From Marinobacter sp. NP-4(2019) (GTDB lineage: Bacteria; Pseudomonadota; Gammaproteobacteria; Pseudomonadales; Oleiphilaceae): a stretch of DNA of 64,000 bases. The stretch covers positions 3,844,001 to 3,908,000 of the forward strand of contig NZ_CP034142.1 of assembly GCF_003994855.1 (NCBI RefSeq), in the 5' to 3' direction. Both the position numbers and the translations under genes were made by a program. This document shows, one piece after another, positions 1 through 8,891 of this stretch. Every line of letters begins with the position of its first letter. The first letter of the stretch is position 1. Under the pieces are notes generated by a model, which searched no databases, was not told the DNA's origin, and saw nothing but the letters and a program-made list of their open reading frames with translations.

Positions 1-882
1 CTCGCCACACTCCTCAAACTCGAAGGTCACACTGTTTCCCGCCAGCGCCTGCCGCATCTGTGGCAACAGGCGACGGTACAGATCGATGGAATGCACTTCA
101 TCCAGCGGCTTGCCGAGGGGCGACTCACCGTTGCGGCCATACCAGGATTCGTACACCTTGTTGCAGAACTGCACCGTGAGGTCCGCCCCCACATAAGCTA
201 TCAGCGCCGGCACGTGGTCTGTCACGACCCGGATCCAGCGTTCACTTTCTTCCAGCGCCTTGATACGACGGGCCATCTCGCTGTTCTTGACGTCGGTGAT
301 ATCAGAATAGAGAACCACCAGTCCGCCTTCACGGGTGGGCCTCTCGGTCATCTGAACCCAACGGTCGTTGGCCAGCAGGAAGACAACGCCCTCCGAATCC
401 GGGTGGCTGTGCTCTTCCACGATCAGCCCCGAACTGACCGCCTGCCGCTTCACATCGGCAATGGTGGTGCCTGACTCCGGCACTTCCACACCGGCATGGC
501 GCCAGTAACTGCGAAAACGACTGTTGCTTTGAATCAGGCGGTGTTGGTGATCAAACAGGACAAAGCCATCAGCAATGCTTTCAATGGCGTCGCTAAGACG
601 CTGGCGGGTGGTTTCGGCTTCGACGCGGGCACGGCTCAAAGCCTTATTGCTGGCTTTAAGCTCCTCCATGGTCTGGTTAAGGGCCTCGGTACGCTCGCGC
701 ACCTGTTCCGCCAGCACCACGGAATGTTCGAAGGCTGCGTAGGGCTCAGGCTTGTGGGAGGAGCCTGACTCCACCCGAACGATCAGGGCATCGCGGATGC
801 GGCGCAGACGTTCATTCTCCGCTTCAAGCTCGGCGATGCGCCGGTCCCTGTTATCAGCGGATGCTTCATTCTTGCACGACAC
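1..882 (-). CDS. PAS-domain sensor histidine kinase (NahK/ErcS'-like), 5' part only
   Basis: This reading frame runs off the left edge of the window and gives 294 codons. It begins with a charged coiled-coil stretch (about residues 12-85, rich in E, R, L), then a PAS-7-type domain (about 90-195, containing the run FVLFDHQHRL) and the start of a second PAS domain (about 205 on). No phosphoacceptor histidine, ATPase or receiver domain lies inside the window, so calling it a kinase is inference. It rests on the PAS architecture and on the overlap with the FIST gene, an arrangement known from Pseudomonas (ErcS'/NahK beside a FIST protein). The first in-frame start is a GTG at 882 that overlaps the FIST gene by 17 bp, which implies translational coupling. 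A start further in is possible. Confidence 0.75.
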   Translation of the reverse strand, partial: MSCKNEASADNRDRRIAELEAENERLRRIRDALIVRVESGSSHKPEPYAAFEHSVVLAEQVRERTEALNQTMEELKASNKALSRARVEAETTRQRLSDAIESIADGFVLFDHQHRLIQSNSRFRSYWRHAGVEVPESGTTIADVKRQAVSSGLIVEEHSHPDSEGVVFLLANDRWVQMTERPTREGGLVVLYSDITDVKNSEMARRIKALEESERWIRVVTDHVPALIAYVGADLTVQFCNKVYESWYGRNGESPLGKPLDEVHSIDLYRRLLPQMRQALAGNSVTFEFEECGE

Positions 883-2146
883 GGGCTTCAGGCTGGCCAA
901 TGACCACCCCCGTAAAAGTCTGGTTGATATGCATACCGTCGAACTGCTCGCCGTATGTGTTGAAACCGATCACCTTGTGATGGCGAAGAAATTCGGACAC
1001 TGCTTCCACCTCCCCGGTCAGCTCCGCCTCCAGCCGACGCAGGAAACAGTCACATCCGATGGTGACCAGCGGTGGTCCCACCACCCGCTCGGACGCTTCA
1101 ATCTGGGTTCGTACACTGTCCAGCAGGCCTTCGGGCTCCATCGCCGTCATCACAATGCCGGTTTCCACCGCACAGTAAAATGTGAGGCTCTTGTCCGGAT
1201 TGACTCGCTGAACTGAACGTACAAAATAATGTCCGCCAATTTTCACTCCCATGGGCCGCAGGGCGAACACCTTGCGATCCAGGGCATCCACCTCCACGCC
1301 AACGGCACGGGCATAGGCATCCGCAGCGGGCTCGGCATTGAGTTCATACACGGTGCGACTTTCGGGACAGGCATCGGTAACCACCAGCTTTTCACTGCGC
1401 TCAACCATGTGATGGGTGGAGAATACCCGGAAATCCAATGGCGTATTGACCAGTAGAACAGTTGCTGCACTGGTATGGAACTGGCCGTCGTAGAACACGT
1501 GGGTATTGGCGAGGCGCTCGTCATCGCCTGCGGATCCGCCAAATTGCGGGATGGTACCGAGCGCTGCATTAAGCGTCGCCAGCACCAGTTCCTCGCGGCT
1601 GGAAAGACCGTCCAGCAGCGTAATGGCAAAGGTGTTGCCCTTGACCGGCGCGAGCCTGGCATCACGACACGTGGACAGCAGGCCGTCAATGACCCCCTGG
1701 GCGTCCTGCAGGGTAAACCGGTCGAGCTCCCGAATCAGTGCGCAGTCAATGGCAAAGTAGCGGTCATCGAAGCCGATGGCGGTAATGCATCCGCGACCAT
1801 AGCCTTCTGGGGTAATCTCTCCGGCGGATGTACAGCCACACACCCGCACGCCCTGAAAGGCATGTTCGAGGGCAATGCCGAGACGACCGAGATCGTATTC
1901 CGCGGAACAGAAGAACAGCACACAACCCAGGTGATCATGGTTCAACTGACTGGCAAGATTGGTGGCTGCCAGCATCGGGTCGCGGACACTGGAACTCGCT
2001 ACCCGGACGGCGGGCAGGGTCGTCGCTGGCTTCATAAATGCGGATCCCGAGAATGGATGACTTTCCACCGATTCTACGGCATCTGCAAACGCAGCCAATG
2101 CGACTTCAGTGCATTTAATGGGCGCGCCGAAATGATCGTAAGCCAT
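866..2146 (-). CDS. FIST N- and C-terminal domain sensory protein
   Basis: Encodes 426 residues. A FIST_N domain covers roughly residues 50-215 (hallmark CGCTSAGEI region), and a FIST_C domain roughly 235-400 ends in the typical NTYGEQ and INQTFTG motifs. FIST proteins are thought to sense small ligands, perhaps amino acids, and usually partner with signalling proteins. Here the partner is the PAS kinase gene that overlaps its 3' end. The start at 2146 has a strong AGGAGG ribosome site about 8 bases upstream. The first ~37 residues precede the FIST fold and do not belong to it, so a shorter start at the internal Met (about residue 38) is conceivable but has no comparable ribosome site. Confidence 0.88.
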   Translation of the reverse strand: MAYDHFGAPIKCTEVALAAFADAVESVESHPFSGSAFMKPATTLPAVRVASSSVRDPMLAATNLASQLNHDHLGCVLFFCSAEYDLGRLGIALEHAFQGVRVCGCTSAGEITPEGYGRGCITAIGFDDRYFAIDCALIRELDRFTLQDAQGVIDGLLSTCRDARLAPVKGNTFAITLLDGLSSREELVLATLNAALGTIPQFGGSAGDDERLANTHVFYDGQFHTSAATVLLVNTPLDFRVFSTHHMVERSEKLVVTDACPESRTVYELNAEPAADAYARAVGVEVDALDRKVFALRPMGVKIGGHYFVRSVQRVNPDKSLTFYCAVETGIVMTAMEPEGLLDSVRTQIEASERVVGPPLVTIGCDCFLRRLEAELTGEVEAVSEFLRHHKVIGFNTYGEQFDGMHINQTFTGVVIGQPEARVVQE

Positions 2147-2183
2147 TGATTAAAACCCTCCTGAATCAATGCCTGGCGGCGCG

Positions 2184-2209
2184 GCCGGTTTGCACGCAGG
2201 CAAACCGGC
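2184..2209. repeat. 10-bp perfect hairpin between porin and FIST genes
   Basis: The arms GCCGGTTTGC and GCAAACCGGC are perfectly complementary and enclose a 6-nt loop. The hairpin lies about 65 bp past the porin stop codon. No U-run follows on the minus strand, so it is not a canonical intrinsic terminator. It may stabilise the porin mRNA 3' end or weaken readthrough into the FIST gene. Confidence 0.5.
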
Positions 2210-2273
2210 ACTTTAGTCTTAGACAACCCGGCGCTGCGGACGACCTCCCGTCTTCCACAGCAAGGTCTAATGC

Positions 2274-3377
2274 TTAGAACGTTACGACAGCGCCGAGGGC
2301 AAGGGTATCGGCATCCACTGCAGTAGCGCCCGAAGATTTAATGTTCTGCTCGAACATGTTGTATTCGGCAACCAACTTGAAGTTGCTATTCACATCATGG
2401 AAAACGGCCAGGGAGGTATTCTCCGTCTCGAAATCGCCCTGATCCGAATCCGTTTCGCCATAGGAGGCCACGAAGCGATTACTACCCAGCGTGTAGGAAG
2501 CCTGGACCAGATAGCCGTCAGCATCCTCTTCCGAAGGAAGAGCACCATCCACGATCAGAACCGGCGCATCCCCTTCCGAGGTGAATCCGGACGCCGTCAG
2601 TGAAAAGCCGGCCGCAGCTGCTTTAAGACCGTAACCGATACCCTGGCTATCGATCTCGGTGGTGGCGTTTTCCGAGCTCTGGTGACGACCGTTGACCCAA
2701 CCGGTTAATGCCAGGCCGCTGAGGTCGGCACTGTAGGTGACTTCCGCCTCAAAACGCGGTGCTGACTGCTCGGATTGGGCCCCAGGAGTGGTATCCGCTG
2801 GCTCAAAGATACCAGCGGCCACTTTCAGACCACCCATATCCGGAGAGCGGTAGGTAATCTGAGCCGATGGATTGGGATAGGGGTAGCCGGTGCGGATGTT
2901 ACCGAAGGAGACGCCGGTGGCCGCCCCCGGAGAGCCGAAGCCCATGAGAATTTCGTCGAGGAAGATATTGGAGCGGGCATACAACCCGAAGTCCTTACCG
3001 ATGAGCACCTGCCCGAAAGAGCCATCGACCGTGGCATAAAGTTGACGAACATCGATCGCTGTATCGGTTGGTGACTGAAGGCTGTCGTTGATGGTGCTCC
3101 AGAAAGAGGATCGGCCACCCATCGTCAGATCGCCCACTTCCTTGCTGAAGTTAAAACCAATGGTATTCGGCAGGAAACCCATTTTGACATCTGAGTTGCG
3201 GGTGTCGGACACCTTGTCGTCACGATTTACATAGAAAGCGTTGAAATAACCGTCGACGGAAAAGCTGGTGCCATCCTCGTTGTATAGCTCAACGGCCGCA
3301 TTGGCGCCGGCACTGGCCCCCATGGCAGCGGCCATCGCAATCGCTAACCCTGACTTTCGAAAATTGTTGTTGTTCAT
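2274..3377 (-). CDS. Gram-negative outer-membrane porin
   Basis: Encodes 367 residues. The N-terminus is a classic Sec signal peptide, with a basic start (NNNNFRKSG), a hydrophobic core and a cleavage site near ANAAVE at about residue 28. The mature part consists of alternating amphipathic beta strands and ends in a C-terminal phenylalanine (VVTF), the outer-membrane assembly signal. Repeated acidic and aromatic strands such as DGYFNAFYVN place it in the trimeric 16-strand general porin superfamily used for diffusion of small solutes. It stands alone, with 127-174 bp spacers on both sides. The substrate cannot be read from the sequence. Confidence 0.87.
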   Translation of the reverse strand: MNNNNFRKSGLAIAMAAAMGASAGANAAVELYNEDGTSFSVDGYFNAFYVNRDDKVSDTRNSDVKMGFLPNTIGFNFSKEVGDLTMGGRSSFWSTINDSLQSPTDTAIDVRQLYATVDGSFGQVLIGKDFGLYARSNIFLDEILMGFGSPGAATGVSFGNIRTGYPYPNPSAQITYRSPDMGGLKVAAGIFEPADTTPGAQSEQSAPRFEAEVTYSADLSGLALTGWVNGRHQSSENATTEIDSQGIGYGLKAAAAGFSLTASGFTSEGDAPVLIVDGALPSEEDADGYLVQASYTLGSNRFVASYGETDSDQGDFETENTSLAVFHDVNSNFKLVAEYNMFEQNIKSSGATAVDADTLALGAVVTF

Positions 3378-3551
3378 AGTTCCCCCGGTTGTTTTTAGGA
3401 AATCTGGGATCGGGGTGCCGAGTCATCGGACCACCCCAGGCGTAGGTCTGTCGCCTGAATTCCATGGTCGGTGATGGCTGTAACGGGGAAAATGCGCCAA
3501 GGGGGCAGGTTTTCTGATCTTTTAGGAGGTCTGCAAAACAGGACTTTGGGC

Positions 3552-4967
3552 TTAATACCCGCTGAAACCCACGAGTTCTTCGAGGCAATCTGCCAGGAAC
3601 TGTGAGGGGGATTCCATGACAGCCTCATCGGCCACCACCCCAAACTGAACACTGCCGGCGTAACTGACAATACTCACTCCCAGGCCGATGTCCCCGGCCT
3701 GGGGCACCCAGAACATTTGTTCAGTGATTCGGCAACCCGCCAGATACCGCTCCTCACGGGAGCCCGGTACATTGGACACCACAGCGCTCGCCTTGCGATA
3801 GAACACATCGGCCAGTGGCTGACGCCAGGGTTCCGGCACCAGCGAGGCACTGGCAGTCAGTCCCCAGGCAAGGCCGGGTTGCCAGCTTTTCTTCAGTCGG
3901 CGGGTTTCATGTTTGATGCGATAAAGCCGTTCCAGCGGACTTTCCCCGTCTACCGGAAGGGGAACGAACACGGTGCCGAAGCAGTTTCCAAGCGCGCCCG
4001 CTTCGGGCTTGATCCCCGCAGGCAACTGGCCACGGATATCCACCGGCACTGCGGCATGGAGAATGGCTTCGTCGAGGTCGGCCGTACTGGCCGTCAACTG
4101 CTTGCGCACGGCGGCCGCCACGCAACTGAGCAAGACATCGTTAATAGTGACCCCGGTTAAGCGGGCAACGTCCTGAAAGCGCGACAGCGCCACGGGGGTC
4201 GACCAGCAACAATGGCGACGCCCAAGCAACGGGCGTTTCAGTGACGAGGGAGAATCCTCCGGTTCCACCAGAAACTGGCTGATCTCACTGACCAGTTTCA
4301 GACCGCCATGGGCCACCCGCTCAAGTACCTTGCCGGCATCCTGCAGCGTGCCAGATGAGCCTTCGACATGACCGGACAGATCGCCGGAACGGCCTCCCGA
4401 TGCTGCCGCGATCTCATCGCCAATCAGTTCCCTGAGCCAGGAGCCCGCCGCCATCGTCCAACTCTGGAGTCGGGCGGTTTCCTGCGAGCCGTAGATTGCC
4501 GGCAATTGTTGCGGGGAAGGCGGACAGATCCTTTCAAAGACCCCCAACAGGGATAACCCGTCGGCATAGCAATGATGCATTCGCAACAACAGGGCCGCAC
4601 CACCCTCGGCATTGGGCGCAAGCCAGAATTTCCAGAGTGGCCGGAAGTCCGGCAGGGGCTGGTTCAGGCGCGCGGAGACCCATTCCTGGAGTTCCCCCCG
4701 GGAAAATGCATCCGGGGTCACCTGCAGATGGTGCTTGAGATCGAACACCGGGTCCGTCTCCCACCACCAGCCCGGCGCCCGCCGTACAGGCATGCACCGG
4801 AAGCGCTCCCAGGCCAGCCAGTATGCTTCCAGGAACTCCCACAACCGCGCAGTCGTCAGTCCCTCGACCCGCAACATGACCGTGATGGTCATCGGGTTTT
4901 CCGGTCGTTCCAGGGCCAGCCATGCGGAATCCACAGGTAACAGGAGATGTGAGTCCTCTTGGTTCAA
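3552..4967 (-). CDS. Wax ester synthase / acyl-CoA:diacylglycerol acyltransferase (WS/DGAT)
   Basis: Encodes 471 residues, close to the family norm. The active-site motif HHxxxDG appears as HHCYADG at residues 131-137. The substrate-pocket PLW motif (RPLWKFW, about 107-113) and the conserved NDVLLSC block (about 280) are also present. These enzymes join acyl-CoA to fatty alcohols or diacylglycerol and make storage wax esters or triacylglycerol at the inner membrane. Marinobacter usually carries several paralogs, and which one this is cannot be decided here. The frame is closed by a stop upstream and offers no ATG or GTG before the conserved N-terminal LPVDSAWL block, so a TTG at 4967 with a GGGGA upstream is taken as the start. 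Confidence 0.9.
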   Translation of the reverse strand: MNQEDSHLLLPVDSAWLALERPENPMTITVMLRVEGLTTARLWEFLEAYWLAWERFRCMPVRRAPGWWWETDPVFDLKHHLQVTPDAFSRGELQEWVSARLNQPLPDFRPLWKFWLAPNAEGGAALLLRMHHCYADGLSLLGVFERICPPSPQQLPAIYGSQETARLQSWTMAAGSWLRELIGDEIAAASGGRSGDLSGHVEGSSGTLQDAGKVLERVAHGGLKLVSEISQFLVEPEDSPSSLKRPLLGRRHCCWSTPVALSRFQDVARLTGVTINDVLLSCVAAAVRKQLTASTADLDEAILHAAVPVDIRGQLPAGIKPEAGALGNCFGTVFVPLPVDGESPLERLYRIKHETRRLKKSWQPGLAWGLTASASLVPEPWRQPLADVFYRKASAVVSNVPGSREERYLAGCRITEQMFWVPQAGDIGLGVSIVSYAGSVQFGVVADEAVMESPSQFLADCLEELVGFSGY

Positions 4968-5315
4968 ATCTGGCTGTCCCCGGGTGAATTGACAAACATT
5001 GAATTATTGGCGAATCCGGCATTGTGCCAGACAAGAACGGACGGCTCCATATAAGCCACAGAACCGCGGGGAATTACAAAAAATTACGCGCAAGTAACTC
5101 TTCCCCTCTATACTGGTTATAACAATTAATGGAATGGTTATTACTGAGCCCCGAGGAGGTATTCACCAGCCAACCAAGCAGACTATTGGCCGTGGGCGTT
5201 CGTATATTGAGTAACCAGTGCCAATAACTATGGCCCGGGAACACGTTAAAACAGTGACTATCAGCACACACCAATACCAAAAGCAGTCGTCCACGGTGCT
5301 GACAGGAGAACGGTT
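4968..5315. other. Divergent intergenic region, wax synthase / hydrolase
   Basis: This 348-bp spacer has no credible gene and must hold both divergent promoters. A TTGACA hexamer lies at 4989-4994 with no good -10 partner. An imperfect inverted pair, TATTGGC (5184-5190) and GCCAATA (5220-5226), sits 90-130 bp before the hydrolase start and could be an operator. The hydrolase has a clear AGGAGA ribosome site just before 5316. Confidence 0.4.
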
Positions 5316-6239
5316 ATGAAAGCGAGCCATGTTCGCAAACTGATACAACCGATTGAAAGTGCCTACTCCGAGATGTTCTCGGGGAGAGTCTACCGTGTAG
5401 GCAGGGGCGCGGTTTCCGTCCGCAACCACAGCGGCAAGGCGGAACAGACGGTTATTGGTGTGCACGGTTTCCTTGAGAATCACTGTTACTTCACCCAGGC
5501 TTACGAAGCGCCCACCACGGAACTCATTCTGCTGACCTGCAGCAACTACCACATCCCGGTCAACGGCGTGACGCCGGAAACCCCGGAGTGGGAAGTGCCC
5601 ATCAAGCATCTCGAGGGCACCATTGAATACGACGCCTGCATACTGAATCAGGCTGTTGCCAATCTTCCCGGAACCGACAATATTCGCGTTCATGGTCATT
5701 CCCGGGGCGGCGCTGTCATCCTGGAAGCGATTCGCCAGTGGCCGGAACTCTATGAGAACGTGGAAGTGGTCCTGGAAGCGCCGGTACTGCCCCAGGGCAA
5801 GCTCCACGCGCTGGTCACCACCATTCTGGAACCCGTCAGTCACGGCATGTGGCCCTGGCTGATCCGCCTGATCAACAGTGCCCCGTCTTCCGCCTACGGC
5901 CAGACCTTTTTCGGCCGTATGAACCCGCGCAAAAAGCAGCTGTTGAGCAAGCTTTTCTCGGCCACCAAAGATCACCTGACCATTGTGCGCAATATCGAAA
6001 ATATCATGGACTGGATGCAGCGCACCGACACCGGCGTATACAACCATGTACGCCACGGCACCTTCCTGATTCCGGGTGTGGACCGCATTCTGGACCGTAA
6101 CGCGATGCTTGCCAGCGCGCGCCAGAGCCCGACCACCATGCGCATTGTGGAAACCCAGGCCCCCAGCCATTTCATTACCCTGGACAGCAAGGAGTGGGTG
6201 CCCGATTTCGAAACCCTGTCAGCCACTGCACAGGGCTGA
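5316..6239 (+). CDS. Alpha/beta-fold hydrolase
   Basis: Encodes 307 residues. The oxyanion HGF motif lies at 50-52 and the nucleophile elbow GHSRG at 127-131, so Ser129 is the likely nucleophile. A C-terminal PSHF places the probable catalytic His at about 285. There is no signal peptide, so a cytoplasmic serine hydrolase is expected. The sequence has long inserts between core strands (about 85-110 and 160-260) and is not a standard lipase, so the substrate is unknown. It is transcribed away from the wax ester synthase, and an ester- or lipid-related role is tempting but unproven. The start at 5316 follows a good AGGAGA site. Confidence 0.8.
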   Translation: MKASHVRKLIQPIESAYSEMFSGRVYRVGRGAVSVRNHSGKAEQTVIGVHGFLENHCYFTQAYEAPTTELILLTCSNYHIPVNGVTPETPEWEVPIKHLEGTIEYDACILNQAVANLPGTDNIRVHGHSRGGAVILEAIRQWPELYENVEVVLEAPVLPQGKLHALVTTILEPVSHGMWPWLIRLINSAPSSAYGQTFFGRMNPRKKQLLSKLFSATKDHLTIVRNIENIMDWMQRTDTGVYNHVRHGTFLIPGVDRILDRNAMLASARQSPTTMRIVETQAPSHFITLDSKEWVPDFETLSATAQG

Positions 6240-6309
6240 GGCTGCCATCTGACTGTCTGCTCCGGTAAACTTGCGGGTTTCCTGCCAAAGGTCTACCGGA
6301 GCACCATCC

Positions 6310-7058
6310 ATGTACCGCGAGCGTCTCGTTGCCACCGAAGTCCATTCTGACAGCGCCCGTCGGTTGCAGCGGCTGCTGATTGAGTACCACGACTTCCGCC
6401 AGCACAAGATGGCTCATCCGTTGCTGGAGGACACGTTTCGAGTGGCTAAATGGCAGGCGGAACGGTTGAAACGCACCCATCAGGATCTTTACCGCCACCC
6501 CGGCTACCATACCGGCCTGGAATTTCTGCTCACCGACCTGTACGCCCCGGCACACATGACCCGCCGTGACGACAACATCGACCGTGTATTCCCGAAAATG
6601 GTGAAGTGGCTGCCCAACAGCCTGCTGGACACGTTCGCGGGTCTGGTGGAGTTGAACCTGATCACCCAGAAGCTTGATCTTGAGCTGACAGAACGGCTCG
6701 ATCAGCAGGGGGGCCGGGTGACGGCCTGTCCAACCAGCAATACTGCGCCGCCTTTCGCGCCAGCTGTAGCCTGGCACAACGTCGACGTCAGATTGCCCTG
6801 GTAGCCGAGGTGGGTCAGCAACTGGATCACTATGTCCGCAACCGCACCCTGGGCTGGCTGCTCAGCATGACCCGTGGGCCGGCGGAAATGGCGGACCTGA
6901 GCGACCTCCACAGTTTCCTGCACCGGGGGTATACGGCGTTCCGCAAAATGGAAGACGTTGACGCCCTGATTGAACGGCTGGTCGCCCGGGAGCAGCGGGT
7001 TCTGGAGAACATCGTCAATGGCGTCCCCGATCCCTTCAACCTGCCGGACGATCTGTGA
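6310..7058 (+). pseudogene. FFLEELY-motif protein gene, interrupted by a single-base frameshift
   Basis: Two adjacent frames together encode one protein of about 249 residues. The first frame (from the ATG at 6310) carries the family's LY motif as FLLTDLYAP and is in frame up to a run of six G at 6708-6713, after which it reads nonsense to a stop at 6804. Reading one base more at the G-run restores a continuous sensible protein (DGLSNQQYCAAF..., then the stretch 6810-7058 ending in LPDDL). The total length fits the family, whose function is unknown. The break could be a sequencing error, a true mutation or slippage. The spacing after the hydrolase gene (about 70 bp) suggests co-transcription. 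Confidence 0.75.
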
Positions 7059-7066
7059 GTCGGTGA

Positions 7067-7345
7067 TCAGGCCTTGATGATCTGATCCAGCTGGGAGTGA
7101 ATCTCCTGCTCAATCCGTGACTTGAAGGGCCTTAGCAGCATGCCCAGTTCCAGACGAATGTGCAGGTCATTGTGATCGATGGTCAACTGCCCCTTTACCC
7201 CACTGCGCCTGAACCGCAGCACATCTCCTTCCCACTGGTAGTTCACATCAAACTGCCTGGACAGATCCTGCGCCAGTGCTTCCGCCGCCTCGCGGGCGTG
7301 CTCCTTGTCCAGGGAATGGGCGCGATGAACATCGATAACAGACAT
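7067..7345 (-). CDS. Polyhydroxyalkanoic acid system family protein
   Basis: Encodes 92 residues matching the PHA_gran_rgn family of small proteins found near polyhydroxyalkanoate and ubiE genes in pseudomonads. It has an N-terminal helix rich in Ala and Glu (DKEHAREAAEALAQDL) and a beta-sheet part (WEGDVLRFRRSGVKG), then ends in a helical DQIIKA tail. No membrane segment is visible. No PHA synthase or phasin gene lies within the window, so the link to storage granules comes only from the family name. It is convergent with the FFLEELY gene and divergent from ubiE. Confidence 0.8.
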   Translation of the reverse strand: MSVIDVHRAHSLDKEHAREAAEALAQDLSRQFDVNYQWEGDVLRFRRSGVKGQLTIDHNDLHIRLELGMLLRPFKSRIEQEIHSQLDQIIKA

Positions 7346-7383
7346 GAATCAGGTTTCTCTTCAAAAATGGAAGGTTTTATAGT

Positions 7384-7418
7384 TTAAGGGGGTAATAAAC
7401 TTGTAGCCACCCCCCTAA
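7384..7418. repeat. Inverted repeat in the ubiE / PHA-protein divergent region
   Basis: The arms TTAAGGGGGT (7384-7393) and ACCCCCCTAA (7409-7418) pair with one mismatch across a 15-nt loop. It lies between two divergent starts, about 40 bp from each, so it is better placed to be an operator or mRNA leader hairpin than a terminator. Confidence 0.4.
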
Positions 7419-7458
7419 CCGTTAGAATACGGGGTTCAGATTCTGACAGGATACCCCC

Positions 7459-8250
7459 ATGAGCGAGCAACAAACGCCAGCCAACGAAAACCAGGCCGGC
7501 TCCCCACAGGACGATGTCACTCACTTCGGTTTCCGCAATGTGCCGAAAAGCCAGAAGGCCGGCCAGGTAGCCGAGGTTTTTCACAGCGTGGCCGGTAAAT
7601 ACGACCTGATGAACGACCTCATGTCCATGGGCATCCACCGGCTCTGGAAACGCTTCACCATCGAACTCAGCGGTGTCCGCCCGGGGCACCAGGTACTTGA
7701 CATCGCCGGCGGCACCGGCGACCTGACCATGAAGTTTTCCGACCTGGTTGGCCCCACCGGCAAAGTCATACTCGCTGATATCAATGCCTCCATGCTTCAG
7801 GTGGGGCGCGGTCGTCTGATGGATCGGGGTTACGCCGGCAATATCGAATTTGCCCAGGCCGACGCGGAACACCTGCCGTTTCCGGATAACACCTTCAATG
7901 CCGTGTCCATCGCCTTTGGCCTGCGTAACGTGACCGACAAGGACCAGGCCCTGCGGGACATGACACGGGTGCTGAAGCCCGGCGGCAAGCTGATGGTGCT
8001 GGAGTTTTCCAAGCCCACCAACCCGCTGCTCAACAAGGCGTATGACATGTACTCCTTCAACGCCCTGCCGCTGATGGGCCAGCTGTTTGCCGGTGACAGC
8101 GAAAGCTACAAGTACCTGGCCGAGTCCATCCGCATGCACCCGGATCAGGACACTCTGAAGGGCATGATGGAGCAGGCCGGACTGGTGAACTGCAAGTACT
8201 ACAACATGACCGGCGGCATTGTTGCCCTGCACGTGGGAATCAAGCCCTGA
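7459..8250 (+). CDS. ubiE: Ubiquinone/menaquinone C-methyltransferase UbiE
   Basis: Encodes 263 residues. UbiE performs the SAM-dependent C-methylation of the benzoquinol ring in ubiquinone synthesis (and of demethylmenaquinone). The family block FGFRNVPKSQKAGQVAEVFHSVA opens the protein (about 25-45), and the SAM-binding glycine loop DIAGGTGD lies at about 80-87. The C-terminal signature NMTGGIVALHVG is intact. An AGGATA-like ribosome site precedes the ATG. The stop codon overlaps the next start (ubiJ), and ubiB follows, so ubiE-ubiJ-ubiB form one operon as in most gammaproteobacteria. Confidence 0.97.
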   Translation: MSEQQTPANENQAGSPQDDVTHFGFRNVPKSQKAGQVAEVFHSVAGKYDLMNDLMSMGIHRLWKRFTIELSGVRPGHQVLDIAGGTGDLTMKFSDLVGPTGKVILADINASMLQVGRGRLMDRGYAGNIEFAQADAEHLPFPDNTFNAVSIAFGLRNVTDKDQALRDMTRVLKPGGKLMVLEFSKPTNPLLNKAYDMYSFNALPLMGQLFAGDSESYKYLAESIRMHPDQDTLKGMMEQAGLVNCKYYNMTGGIVALHVGIKP

Positions 8251-8891
8251 TGTTTCCCGGCCCTACCCTGCTTTCCGCCGTGACTGCCGTTGTTGAGGGT
8301 GCCCTGAATCGCGCCCTGGAACTCGACCCGGCCGGTCGCAAGGCGTTAATGGGCGCCCTGACAGGGCCGGTAGAATTTACCCTGACCGCCCCCCTGCACC
8401 TGACTATTACGCTTTATCAGACAGGGGACCGGGTACAGGTCAGCAGCCAGCCGGCAGAAGAGCCGGCATTACAACTAAGCGGCAGGCCCATGGCGTTTGC
8501 CGCGCTGGCCAGCGGTGACGACCAGGTGTTCCGCCATAGGCGGATTGAAGTCAGTGGCGACACCGCCCTGGCCCACCAGTTCCAGCGGGCGCTGCAGCAA
8601 CTCGACCCCGACTGGGAAGCCGCCCTGGCCCGCCATATCGGCGATGTACCGGCCCACTTTATCGGCCAGCGCCTTCGCGGTGCGGTGAAGTGGAGCCGTC
8701 AGGCCTTTGCTGCCCTCAACGCCAATATCGAAGAATACGTGCACGAGGAAAGCCGGACCCTGCCGGGGCGCCGGGAGCTGGAAGCCACCTTTGAGGATAT
8801 CGATCAGGTGAGCCTGTGCACTGAACGGCTGGAGGCGCGTGTCGGGCTGCTGGAACGCCACACCAACGAAGAGCCCCCGGAGAGACCGTGA
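8250..8891 (+). CDS. ubiJ: Ubiquinone biosynthesis accessory factor UbiJ (SCP2 domain)
   Basis: Encodes 213 residues. UbiJ holds the lipophilic intermediates for the soluble Ubi metabolon, through an SCP2-type lipid-binding domain (about residues 15-115, with LHLTITLYQTGDRVQV). The C-terminal half is helical and ends in a coiled coil (CTERLEARVGLLERH), as in characterised UbiJ. Its start shares one base with the ubiE stop, and its end overlaps the ubiB start by 4 bp, so the three are translationally coupled. Sequence conservation is low in this family, and position between ubiE and ubiB supports the call. Confidence 0.93.
   Translation: MFPGPTLLSAVTAVVEGALNRALELDPAGRKALMGALTGPVEFTLTAPLHLTITLYQTGDRVQVSSQPAEEPALQLSGRPMAFAALASGDDQVFRHRRIEVSGDTALAHQFQRALQQLDPDWEAALARHIGDVPAHFIGQRLRGAVKWSRQAFAALNANIEEYVHEESRTLPGRRELEATFEDIDQVSLCTERLEARVGLLERHTNEEPPERP

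Noticed and set aside
91..1216. Short plus-strand open frames at the left edge
   Set aside because: They are shadows of the PAS kinase and FIST genes, which read as continuous, motif-bearing proteins on the minus strand.
4989..5017. TTGACA hexamer as a promoter for the hydrolase
   Set aside because: No acceptable -10 hexamer is found at 15-19 bp, and it is more than 300 bp from the plus-strand gene.
7384..8232. 282-codon open frame on the minus strand
   Set aside because: Antisense shadow of ubiE, with a His/Val/Gly-rich translation and no family features.
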